Position numbers and translations under genes: made by a program. Positions 42,933-49,826 of a stretch of 49,826 nucleotides of DNA are shown here, one piece after another (position 1 is the stretch's first letter; each line of letters begins with the position of its first letter). This stretch comes from Aquabacterium sp. GTDB taxonomy: Bacteria; Pseudomonadota; Gammaproteobacteria; Burkholderiales; Burkholderiaceae_C. Under the pieces are notes generated by a model. That model saw only the letters and a list, made by a program, of their open reading frames with translations. It had not been told where the DNA came from and made no database searches. The stretch covers positions 1-49,826 of the forward strand of contig NZ_JACPYU010000001.1 in the NCBI RefSeq assembly GCF_016195855.1, in the 5' to 3' direction.

Positions 42933-43465
42933 CGCTCGCTCACCCATTGCGTTTGCAAAGAGATGCGCAACTGCATTTGCCCCTGCGAATCCGATACCTG
43001 TTGATGACTAACCAATTGGGTGTTGGCCAGTTGGGACTCAGCTTGAAGCGTTGCAACATAAGCCAAAGCCGCATCCAGGTCTGGTGATTCGGCCTCCAGT
43101 TGCAACCGGCCACTCACGGGTTCAGCCTTGAAGCCAACCAGAAACACTGGCGGCTTAGTTGCGTGCTCTATGGCTCGCAACGTACCCAGCCAGGGCAAGG
43201 CGAGTTCAGTGGCGGCACGTCTCCAGCGTTTATCGTCCTCGTAAGAAGGCATAGGCAGCGGCAGGGCAGCCAGCCGTTGGCGTTCATTTTCCGCCACTTG
43301 TTGGGCCGCTTTATCTTGCGCTTGGTTCCAAGCATCTTGCTGTTGACGAAAACGCATGGCCTGATCAGCCGCCACACCTGTCAATGCAAAACCTGCGATC
43401 AAGAGCACCCAGCCCACACGAGGTAACGGTGCGGCTCGGACAAAGTCAATGTGCATGACTCTCAC
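42929..43465 (-). CDS. PilN-like inner-membrane protein
   Basis: A 178-residue bitopic protein: a short cytoplasmic start, one membrane helix (WVLLIAGFALTGVAA), a coiled coil (QQQDAWNQAQDKAAQQVAEN) and a ferredoxin-like periplasmic domain (PDLDAALAYVATLQAESQL). This matches PilN in layout, and gene order fits. GTG 43465 overlaps the upstream stop as GTGA; ATG 43456 is an alternative. The partner is probably the downstream PilO-like protein. Confidence 0.77.
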   Translation of the reverse strand: MRVMHIDFVRAAPLPRVGWVLLIAGFALTGVAADQAMRFRQQQDAWNQAQDKAAQQVAENERQRLAALPLPMPSYEDDKRWRRAATELALPWLGTLRAIEHATKPPVFLVGFKAEPVSGRLQLEAESPDLDAALAYVATLQAESQLANTQLVSHQQVSDSQGQMQLRISLQTQWVSER

Positions 43466-44307
43466 AAGGGCGTCTCGCTCTCGTTCGTGCCGATGACATG
43501 CCAGCGGACTTCGGCAACCGTCGTGTCCAGCAATCTGTTGGGATAGGGCTCAAGTGACACGCCCAAGGCCTGATAAGGCCCCTCTTCGATGAGGCCGCAG
43601 CGCCTCGCTTGTGATGGAAGTGCAGATGCCAGTTGAGCAGGGGTTCGCAAGATAGGCCCCGCTGGTTGCAAGGCCAGAACTCGCCCTTTCGCGATCCTGG
43701 CCATGATGCTGCGATCTTGCTCGGCAAACATCAGCCAATCATCGCCACTCCTCGCCTCACGACCTTGCACCTGATCCCAAGCCCAGCCAAACGTTGGCTG
43801 CATACCCGTCAACCGCGTCCGCCTTGACGGGCTTGGCATATCCAGGCCAAGCGCTTGGCGTAAGCTGCTCAGCAATTGAGCCGAACAAGCAAAGGCCAAA
43901 GCGTGCGCATCACCCTTGACGTAATTGGTTTGAACTTGCCAGCCTCGTGCGTTTTCGCCATAGGTTTGGCCAAATCGATGCAAAGCCAGCGCTTGAACTT
44001 GGGCATTTGAGAGGGGTGCACGCCCCGTGGTGAGCAGACTCAGCGGCATCCATTTGGAATCAATCAGCAATTGCACACCGCTGCCTGCTGGCAGAGCTTG
44101 AGCAAGCGTGATCACCTCATTAGCGATGGCTTGAAATTGGTTATAACCAATGTGCTCAACAGATCGGCTGGCTTGCAATATCAGGCGCCGCCCTGCCACT
44201 TGCCACAGCTGGAATTGAGCCTGCCCAAGCCGCAATACATAGCGAGAAGTGCGCGCTGGCGGTAACCAGTCGCGCCAGGGCTTGCCCCCTTGTTCAGGAC
44301 GCCACAC
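43462..44307 (-). CDS. PilM/GspL-position protein, family uncertain
   Basis: A 281-residue protein without a signal peptide or membrane helix. It lies where pilM or the cytoplasmic part of gspL is found, but I do not recognise actin-like motifs, so the name is positional. The GTG start 44307 is well supported: GAGGAGG lies six bases upstream, within the last codons of the ATPase gene, whose stop is 14 bp inside this gene. It is rich in Gln, Ala and Leu. It may recruit the ATPase to the membrane. Confidence 0.7.
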   Translation of the reverse strand: MWRPEQGGKPWRDWLPPARTSRYVLRLGQAQFQLWQVAGRRLILQASRSVEHIGYNQFQAIANEVITLAQALPAGSGVQLLIDSKWMPLSLLTTGRAPLSNAQVQALALHRFGQTYGENARGWQVQTNYVKGDAHALAFACSAQLLSSLRQALGLDMPSPSRRTRLTGMQPTFGWAWDQVQGREARSGDDWLMFAEQDRSIMARIAKGRVLALQPAGPILRTPAQLASALPSQARRCGLIEEGPYQALGVSLEPYPNRLLDTTVAEVRWHVIGTNESETPL

Positions 44308-45868
44308 GGTTGACCTCCTCAATGGTGGTAAACCCTTGTGCCGCAGCCCGCAGGGCCAAAGTTCGCAGGGCCACCCAGCCGGTAACTTGGGCCTCGGCTT
44401 GCAGTTGAACCAATGGTGCCCGGGCCGCAATCAGGCTCTTGATGCTGGGCGTCATCTCCAGGACCTCCCCCAAGGCAAAGCGCCCAGAATAGCCAGAACC
44501 TCGACAATGCTCGCACCCCTGGGCCTTAAGCCAATGCTGCGCCCCGACGGGCGTGGCCAATTGCACCTGATCCTGTTGAGTCGGCAAGTCAACCGGCGAC
44601 GTGGCTGGGCCGGCGCAATGTGGGCACACCTTGCGCAGCAGGCGCTGGGCCACGATGCCATTGATGGCGGAAGCAAAGGTATAGGCGTCAATATCGAATT
44701 GGGTAAAGCGCCCAACCACGTCAAACACGTTGTTGGCATGAACCGTGGTGAACACCAGGTGCCCAGTCAAGGCGGATTGGATGGCAATTTGAGCAGTCTC
44801 CGCGTCTCGAATTTCCCCGACCAGGATTTTGTCCGGATCATGCCGCAAGATCGAACGCAAGCCTCGCGCAAAGGTCAAGCCCTTGCGCTCATTGACCGGA
44901 ATTTGCAGCACCCCTGGTAATTGGTATTCCACCGGGTCTTCAATCGTGATGATCTTGTCGCGCGGGTTGTGCGTCTCGGCAATCGCCGCGTACAAGGTGG
45001 TGGTCTTTCCGGAACCCGTTGGGCCCGTGACCAGCATCATGCCGTGCGACTTACGGCTCCAATACTGCACAGCCTCGATGGCCTCACCGTTAAAGCCCAA
45101 CTTGGACAGCGTCAAGCCCTCCAGGCTCTTGGCGAGATGCTGCCGATCCAGCACACGCAGCACCGCATCTTCGCCGTGAATGCTGGGCATGATGGAGACG
45201 CGCACGTCAATGTTGCGCCCCTCAAAACTGATCTGCAGACGGCCATCTTGCGGGATGCGCCGCTCTGCGATGTCCAACTGCGCCATCACTTTGATGCGGC
45301 TGATGGACTGCGTGGCCACGTCAATGCTATCGATATGACGCTGCAAGTTCAGCACACCGTCAATCCGGAACTTGACGCTCAGGCCACTGGGGTCACATTC
45401 CAAGTGGATGTCAGATGCCCCGGTTCGCAGCGCGTCAAACAACGTGGAGTTGACGAAGCGAACCGCAGGGCTTTCATCGGCGCCAATTTGCAGCAAGCTG
45501 AGCTCTTCGGTGTGTGCTCCCCCTTGGGCCGAGGTATGCCCCTGGTTCAAGGCCATGGTACCCAAGGCACTGAGGTGCGCTTCGCAGTGCGATAACCACG
45601 CATCCAGCGTTTCCTCGCTGGCCAACACAGCAAGGTGTGGCCCTACGACCGTGTGCGCCCACGCCAGCCTGTCAGTATCGAAAGGGTCGGTCAGCACCAA
45701 CTGCAACGCCGTCTCGCCCACTTGCACAAGGGCACAGCGCATGCGTGAGCTGTCTACAAACGACAAGAGATCAAAGCGGGGCACACCCCGAACCAAGTCC
45801 CCCATGTGAACGGAGGGCATGCCCAGGCTGGCTCCCAGCGTTGCTAATGGCTCACTGCTCATGTTCAC
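44294..45868 (-). CDS. gspE: Type II secretion / type IV pilus assembly ATPase
   Basis: A 524-residue hexameric ATPase of the GspE/PilB family that powers pseudopilus assembly. An N-terminal domain (about 1-140) precedes the N2 domain (ASDIHLECDPSGLSVKFRID). Walker A is TGPTGSGKTTTLYA, the Asp box ITIEDPVEYQLPG, Walker B ILVGEIRDAETAQIA, and the His box TGHLVFTTVHANN. A zinc site is formed by CPHC and CEHC. GTG 45868 overlaps the GspF stop as GTGA; ATG 45862 is also possible. Confidence 0.95.
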   Translation of the reverse strand: MNMSSEPLATLGASLGMPSVHMGDLVRGVPRFDLLSFVDSSRMRCALVQVGETALQLVLTDPFDTDRLAWAHTVVGPHLAVLASEETLDAWLSHCEAHLSALGTMALNQGHTSAQGGAHTEELSLLQIGADESPAVRFVNSTLFDALRTGASDIHLECDPSGLSVKFRIDGVLNLQRHIDSIDVATQSISRIKVMAQLDIAERRIPQDGRLQISFEGRNIDVRVSIMPSIHGEDAVLRVLDRQHLAKSLEGLTLSKLGFNGEAIEAVQYWSRKSHGMMLVTGPTGSGKTTTLYAAIAETHNPRDKIITIEDPVEYQLPGVLQIPVNERKGLTFARGLRSILRHDPDKILVGEIRDAETAQIAIQSALTGHLVFTTVHANNVFDVVGRFTQFDIDAYTFASAINGIVAQRLLRKVCPHCAGPATSPVDLPTQQDQVQLATPVGAQHWLKAQGCEHCRGSGYSGRFALGEVLEMTPSIKSLIAARAPLVQLQAEAQVTGWVALRTLALRAAAQGFTTIEEVNRVAS

Positions 45869-47073
45869 TGGATGGCCGACGCCAGCTCAAAAATGGGAAG
45901 GTACATCATGATCACGACGACCCCAACACCCACGCCGATGAAGGTCATGACCAAGGGCTCGATGATGCGCATGGCCTTTTCCAAGGTTTTTGCGACTTCC
46001 GTTTCATGGAACTCTGCCGCACGCCGAAGCATCAGGCCCACGTCACCCGAGCGCTCGCCGGCCCTGAGCAACTGCTCGGCCACCGGTGTGGCCATCTGTG
46101 CCTGGATATAGGCCAGAGAAGGCGCCAGCCCTTGGCGCATGGCGTGAACCACAGCCTGCCCGCCAGGTTGAAGCGCACCTGGAAGGACCTGATTGGCCAG
46201 GCTCAATGACTCCGGCAGCGGTATCCCCCCTTCAACCAACATGCCACTGGTGCGGTACCAACGCGCCAGAAAGTAGGTGCGCAGATAACGGGCCAGGGGC
46301 TGCATACCCATCACACGGCTCAACATGCGGGCACGGTAGGCCGGCACAGCCAGCATGCTGATCAACATGGCGGCCAAAAGCGCCACGCCGATCACCATCT
46401 CCAGACCATGGGACTTGAGCAGGTGTGACCAGCTCACCATGAGCTGAGCCGACCATGGCAGGTTGTTCATGCTTTCGAAGACTCTTGCAAAGCGGGGCAT
46501 CACGTAGAGCAACAGAAACAGGATCACGCAACCCCCAACCGACATCAGCAGCAATGGGTATAGCGCCACCGAGCTCAGTTGGTGGCGTACCTGCTCGGTG
46601 CGGTGCTGATGCGCCAGGAAACGTGCCAACGCTTGAGGTAGATCTGATGTCACTTCTGCTGAGCGCACCATGGCGATCAACAAGGGAGGGAACAGCCTCT
46701 GGTGCTCAACGGCATTGGACAAGGTTTGGCCTTGGCGCAATTGCGTCGCGATCGCGGCCAAGACGCCCCCCCATTGGCCGCGTGAGCCCTTGTGCAGGGT
46801 TTCCAGCGCTTCAATCACGCTCAAACCCGCCTGGAGCAAAGCATGCAGTTGCTCTACAAAGATGGTCAGTTCGCGGTTGCCGAGGCGCCGGAGCCCTGCG
46901 CTGGGAACCCGAGGTGCCCAACCAAATGCGGAGCCACTGCGCAGTGGCTCCGCTGAAAGCACGCTGTAGCCCTGCTGCGTCACATGCAATTTAGCTTCGT
47001 TCACGTTGGCGGCCTCGACCGTCAAGGTTTGTGGGGCGCCACGCCCCTGCACCACATCCAGGCGAACTCGCAT
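45865..47073 (-). CDS. gspF: Type II secretion inner-membrane platform protein
   Basis: A 402-residue membrane protein of the GspF/PilC family. It has two repeated cytoplasmic helical domains (first LTIFVEQLHALLQAGLSVIE, second YFLARWYRTSGMLVEGGIPL), each followed by membrane helices, and the C-terminal EPLVMTFIGVGVGVVVIMMY. It forms the platform on which the ATPase acts. It follows gspG by nine bases and its stop overlaps the ATPase start. Confidence 0.95.
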   Translation of the reverse strand: MRVRLDVVQGRGAPQTLTVEAANVNEAKLHVTQQGYSVLSAEPLRSGSAFGWAPRVPSAGLRRLGNRELTIFVEQLHALLQAGLSVIEALETLHKGSRGQWGGVLAAIATQLRQGQTLSNAVEHQRLFPPLLIAMVRSAEVTSDLPQALARFLAHQHRTEQVRHQLSSVALYPLLLMSVGGCVILFLLLYVMPRFARVFESMNNLPWSAQLMVSWSHLLKSHGLEMVIGVALLAAMLISMLAVPAYRARMLSRVMGMQPLARYLRTYFLARWYRTSGMLVEGGIPLPESLSLANQVLPGALQPGGQAVVHAMRQGLAPSLAYIQAQMATPVAEQLLRAGERSGDVGLMLRRAAEFHETEVAKTLEKAMRIIEPLVMTFIGVGVGVVVIMMYLPIFELASAIQ

Positions 47074-47082
47074 GGCCGCGCC

Positions 47083-47529
47083 TCAGCGCCCGGTGTCCCA
47101 CGAGTGGACGTCAGCGGCATCGCCCTCGCCTCCCCGTTGGCCATCTTTGCCCAATGAGACGATGTCGTAGTCGCGGTTGTTGTCACCGGGTGACTTGTAC
47201 TGATATGGCTGCCCCCAGGGGTCAGGGGGAACGCTCTTTTGAAGATAGGGGCCGCCCCACTTGGGCTCGCTAGCCGGCTTATCGATCAAGGCTTGCAGGC
47301 CTTGTTCCGTGGAGGGATAGTGCCCGACGTCCAGGCGGTACGTGTCCAGCGCCTTACCAAAGGCATCAATCTGCGCGCGCGCGGTTTTGGTTTCGCTCTT
47401 GCCGACCTGTTCGAAGAAACGCGGGCCAACATAGCTCGCAAGCAGGCCGATGATCACCATGACCACCAAGAGTTCTAGCAATGTGAAGCCGCTACCAACG
47501 CTTCTTTGGTTACTCCCCCGTGATTCCAT
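47083..47529 (-). CDS. gspG: Major pseudopilin GspG, first gene of the operon
   Basis: A 148-residue protein with prepilin cleavage site GSGFTLLELLVVMVIIGLLA, Glu5 present. The mature part has the classical GspG signature LDVGHYPSTEQGLQALIDKP, the PPDPWGQPYQY segment and a C-terminal calcium-loop region (GKDGQRGGEGDAADVHSWD). It should be the main subunit of the periplasmic pseudopilus. ATG 47529 is chosen; AAAGGGA lies about twelve bases upstream. It starts the eleven-gene operon. Confidence 0.95.
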   Translation of the reverse strand: MESRGSNQRSVGSGFTLLELLVVMVIIGLLASYVGPRFFEQVGKSETKTARAQIDAFGKALDTYRLDVGHYPSTEQGLQALIDKPASEPKWGGPYLQKSVPPDPWGQPYQYKSPGDNNRDYDIVSLGKDGQRGGEGDAADVHSWDTGR

Positions 47530-48122
47530 GAGTCTGAAAGTCCCTTTAACTTGACTTCGTTTGTTGTTGACGGTTGGAGGCGTCTTTACCACCAATCAGC
47601 GCGAACGCGATAAGCCCCAGAAGCTTGATCATTGCGCTCACTTGCCACCCAGACGGGCCTGCACTTCAACGAGCGCGCGTCGCACGACGCAAATCGCGAT
47701 GTGACAGCTAGTTTGGCACGACGACGGCAACGCTCTCATGCATCGATGCACCCCATGAATGAGGGGGACGAGAGAACGCTAGGCATTGAGACATCTGCGC
47801 TAAGGTCCATTAAGTAAGCACAGGCTCAAAAGCCTGTCGCGGCAACATTTTAATTATGTTATTCGGGGATCTTCATATGCTAGGCCGCCTCTGCCGACCA
47901 TGCAATTTTGTCAACTTGCCATGCTCCGGCAACTTTGCCCGAACTCAAACCGAGTGCCGTTGTTACTTGTTGACCGGAGTCCCTTGCCTCCAATCAAATG
48001 GAGCTCAAAAGCGAACAAAGCATTTGTATTCAAGAGGAATAGGCAAACCAAAAATCCGTTTTCTCTATTAAACGCTATTTCGGCCTGAGCAAACATTAAC
48101 TCTTTTAAAATTCGAGCAAAAC
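47530..48122. other. 593-bp divergent intergenic region between gspG and the RHS gene
   Basis: This gap must hold the promoters for both units. Seen in it are the possible small peptide (47546-47632), a 7-bp hairpin ACAGGCT-CAAA-AGCCTGT (47820-47837), an AT-rich inverted repeat AACAT..ATGTT (about 47844-47860), and an AT-rich stretch just before the RHS start. Composition falls to low GC from about 47.8 kb. No tRNA, attachment site or transposase gene was recognised. Confidence 0.5.
47546..47632 (-). CDS. Possible 28-residue hydrophobic leader peptide upstream of gspG
   Basis: A short frame MIKLLGLIAFALIGG followed by a polar tail ends 16 bases before the gspG ATG. It looks like a lone signal-type helix. 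No clear ribosome site precedes it; a GTG at 47641 in the same frame could also be the start. It could be a small membrane peptide, a leader for translational control, or chance. Confidence 0.25.
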   Translation of the reverse strand: MIKLLGLIAFALIGGKDASNRQQQTKSS

Positions 48123-49826
48123 ATGACCGACTTGCTTTTTTCAACAAGTATACACAAGCGTTTTTGGGGCGCGATGCTAATTTGGCTGACCACCGGAGAA
48201 GCGTATGCCGCTCAATTCATGGTCACACGTGACCCAGTCATCACGTGGTGCAAGAATTATGACGGAACGAACAGGTGCGTCTCGAAACCAGGCACACTAT
48301 TTTCAGCTTGGAACGATTACTACATGAACGAGCAAGCAAAGACGCCGAATGCCAACTGCGTCAGATACAACTCCAATTTTCGTGGAAATGGCACATATCT
48401 GAATGGGCAGCCTTCAACTTTTGTTTACGACATGACTGAGGTGTGCAAAAGCCCAAGCAGCACCACAACAACAGTCGGCGTGGGATTTCAAACCACTTAT
48501 AATGCATATTGTGGCGACTGGTCCTTATCCAATCGGTTCTATGGCAGCGGGATCTTTTCTGCCACATGCTACAACTATATTAATATTTCCGAACCCCCGC
48601 AAAATGGGAGCTGCCCAAACGGCAACCCTGTCTACCCTGATTCAGGCTTAAAAGTACAAAATGAATTGGACTACATCTCTGCGGATGGTCTCATTCGCTT
48701 TGAACGTCGTTACAGAAGCGACCTAGGCAGTTTTGTTTCACCCACGCGCGGACCGATCTTTGATACAGCCAACTGGAGCGGGCGAGCGGTACTTGTGGGG
48801 CCGAATGGCAAGATTTCGGCATTTCGATCAACTTCGCCTAGCTCATTCACTCCAGATGCAAACGGTTTGGATCGAGTAGTACAAAATGGTGCAGGCACCC
48901 GCTGGTGGGTGTACCGTAATAATATGCATCTGGAAGAATACTCTCTATCCGGTGGATTATCGTCTATCACTCTACCTGATGGGCGAGCTACAAAATTCGC
49001 ACGGGTGGAAACCATCGTGGATGGACCATATCCATTCATTTTTGGGGAGACATCAGGACAGTCGGATCAATTTGGTCGCACGCTAAGTTTTGAATACAAC
49101 GAGCACGGTCGGTTAGGGGCATTAACCGATCCGGAAGGCAGAAAGTATGTTTACGAACACGACGCATCGGACTCAAGCTGCGCCTCCGGCCTGTGCGATC
49201 GGCTGACTAAGGTAATCTACCCTGACGGCTTTGCTCGTCAATATTTGTTCAACGAACCTGCATACACGAGCGGTGCTAATCTTGTAGGCGCACTTACGGG
49301 TATCAACGAGATTTGGCCGAACGAAGGCACTACCGCCGGCAAGACAGTTCGGGTTGGTACGTATACCTATGACAGTAGCGGCAAGGCCATTCAGACGGAA
49401 CGTGCAAATGGGCTGGATAGGTATAGCTTTGCCTTGCAAATGGGCTCAACTGATGGCTTCGTGACAGTGACCGACCCATTGAATACGAAGCGCACTATCA
49501 CCTTAACTCCTTTTCTAGGAGCCAATTACCCAAGCGCCGAGTCTCAACCCGAAGGGGCCGGGTGTCTTGCATCGAGTAGTAACACGCTTTATGACAAGGC
49601 TAATGGCAACGTGCTCAGCAAAGATGACTTCAACGGGCACCGCACGTGCTATGCATACAGCACGGCCAGCGCCACCAGCGTGGGCAACCTGGAGATCACC
49701 CGAGTAGAAGGCCTGCCCAACACGGCCACGTGCTCAGGCGTGCTGACCAATGGTGTCAGCCTGCCGCTCACCAACGGCACGCAAAGCCGCAAGATCAGCA
49801 CGCAGTGGCACCCCCAATGGGCCCTC
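48123..49826 (+). CDS. Secreted RHS/YD-repeat protein, 3'-truncated by the window
   Basis: An uninterrupted frame of 568 codons runs to the window edge without a stop. It starts with a signal peptide (MTDLLFSTSIHKRFWGAM, cleavage about AYA-AQF). A cysteine-containing N-terminal region (residues about 30-180) is followed by YD-type repeats, for example FEYNEHGRLGALTDPEGRKY and TYTYDSSGKAIQTERANG. Such proteins form hollow shells that carry a C-terminal variable or toxic domain; that part is outside the window. No ribosome site is obvious before ATG 48123. GC is low until about 49.63 kb and then rises sharply within the gene. It is divergent from the secretion operon. Confidence 0.88.
   Translation, partial: MTDLLFSTSIHKRFWGAMLIWLTTGEAYAAQFMVTRDPVITWCKNYDGTNRCVSKPGTLFSAWNDYYMNEQAKTPNANCVRYNSNFRGNGTYLNGQPSTFVYDMTEVCKSPSSTTTTVGVGFQTTYNAYCGDWSLSNRFYGSGIFSATCYNYINISEPPQNGSCPNGNPVYPDSGLKVQNELDYISADGLIRFERRYRSDLGSFVSPTRGPIFDTANWSGRAVLVGPNGKISAFRSTSPSSFTPDANGLDRVVQNGAGTRWWVYRNNMHLEEYSLSGGLSSITLPDGRATKFARVETIVDGPYPFIFGETSGQSDQFGRTLSFEYNEHGRLGALTDPEGRKYVYEHDASDSSCASGLCDRLTKVIYPDGFARQYLFNEPAYTSGANLVGALTGINEIWPNEGTTAGKTVRVGTYTYDSSGKAIQTERANGLDRYSFALQMGSTDGFVTVTDPLNTKRTITLTPFLGANYPSAESQPEGAGCLASSSNTLYDKANGNVLSKDDFNGHRTCYAYSTASATSVGNLEITRVEGLPNTATCSGVLTNGVSLPLTNGTQSRKISTQWHPQWAL

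Noticed and set aside
1..49826. CRISPR arrays, tRNA or rRNA genes, transposases and phage genes
   Set aside because: No regularly spaced repeats, no cloverleaf-like sequence and no transposase, integrase or phage protein was recognised. The only dispersed repeats are elements A and B.

Overview
The window is a high-GC chromosomal segment from a betaproteobacterium of the order Burkholderiales. Lineage hints are a DUF3567 small protein, a split cobalamin-type methionine synthase, a DUF1365/CFA-synthase operon and a minimal PilP-like/GspE secretion operon; an Aquabacterium/Comamonadaceae-type genome fits but is inferred. Coding density is high and most genes sit in tight operons with ATGA or GTGA stop/start overlaps. 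From about 38.3 kb to 49.6 kb the base composition is visibly lower in GC than the rest.

Layout. 0-9 kb: 3' end of a chemotaxis receptor, homocysteine methyltransferase half of MetH, a K+ channel followed by a CPA2-type cation/H+ antiporter, two coupled GGDEF-EAL proteins, and DUF3567. 9.3-15.9 kb: a seven-gene minus-strand lipid operon (FAD oxidoreductase, DUF1365, cyclopropane-fatty-acid synthase, MFS, DUF3833 lipoprotein, SDR, SnoaL-like). 16-17.8 kb: a secreted glutathione peroxidase and a ferritin-like protein. 18.6-25.3 kb: a beta-oxidation operon (acyl-CoA dehydrogenase, thiolase, hydratase/dehydrogenase, CoA-transferase) with a divergent TetR regulator and a palindromic operator between them. 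25.3-30.2 kb: acyltransferase, a zinc-ribbon methyltransferase with a BLUF blue-light sensor, and an ECF sigma/anti-sigma pair with a DUF4394 protein. 30.3-37.4 kb: RhlE helicase, a 47-residue small protein, a GAF-GGDEF cyclase, a GGDEF-EAL protein and a chemotaxis receptor. 37.6-38.3 kb: a TetR regulator. 38.3-47.5 kb: an eleven-gene operon that mixes type II secretion parts (GspG, GspF, GspE, secretin, pseudopilins) with PilM/N/O/P-like platform parts. 48.1 kb to the end: a divergent, secreted RHS/YD-repeat protein that runs off the window.

The most unusual structure is a pair of long non-coding elements (17828-18483 and 33138-33827). Each lies between two convergent genes and holds two inverted arms of about 185 bp. 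All four arms share the same series of hairpins, and the stem sequences differ between arms by compensating changes. A second candidate system is the hybrid secretion operon next to the secreted RHS protein, both of lower GC.

Four proteins carry GGDEF and/or EAL domains and two are chemotaxis receptors, so signalling is well represented. The lipid operon, glutathione peroxidase, BLUF protein and ECF sigma factor together would suit an organism exposed to light and oxidants, but no sequence evidence here links their regulation.
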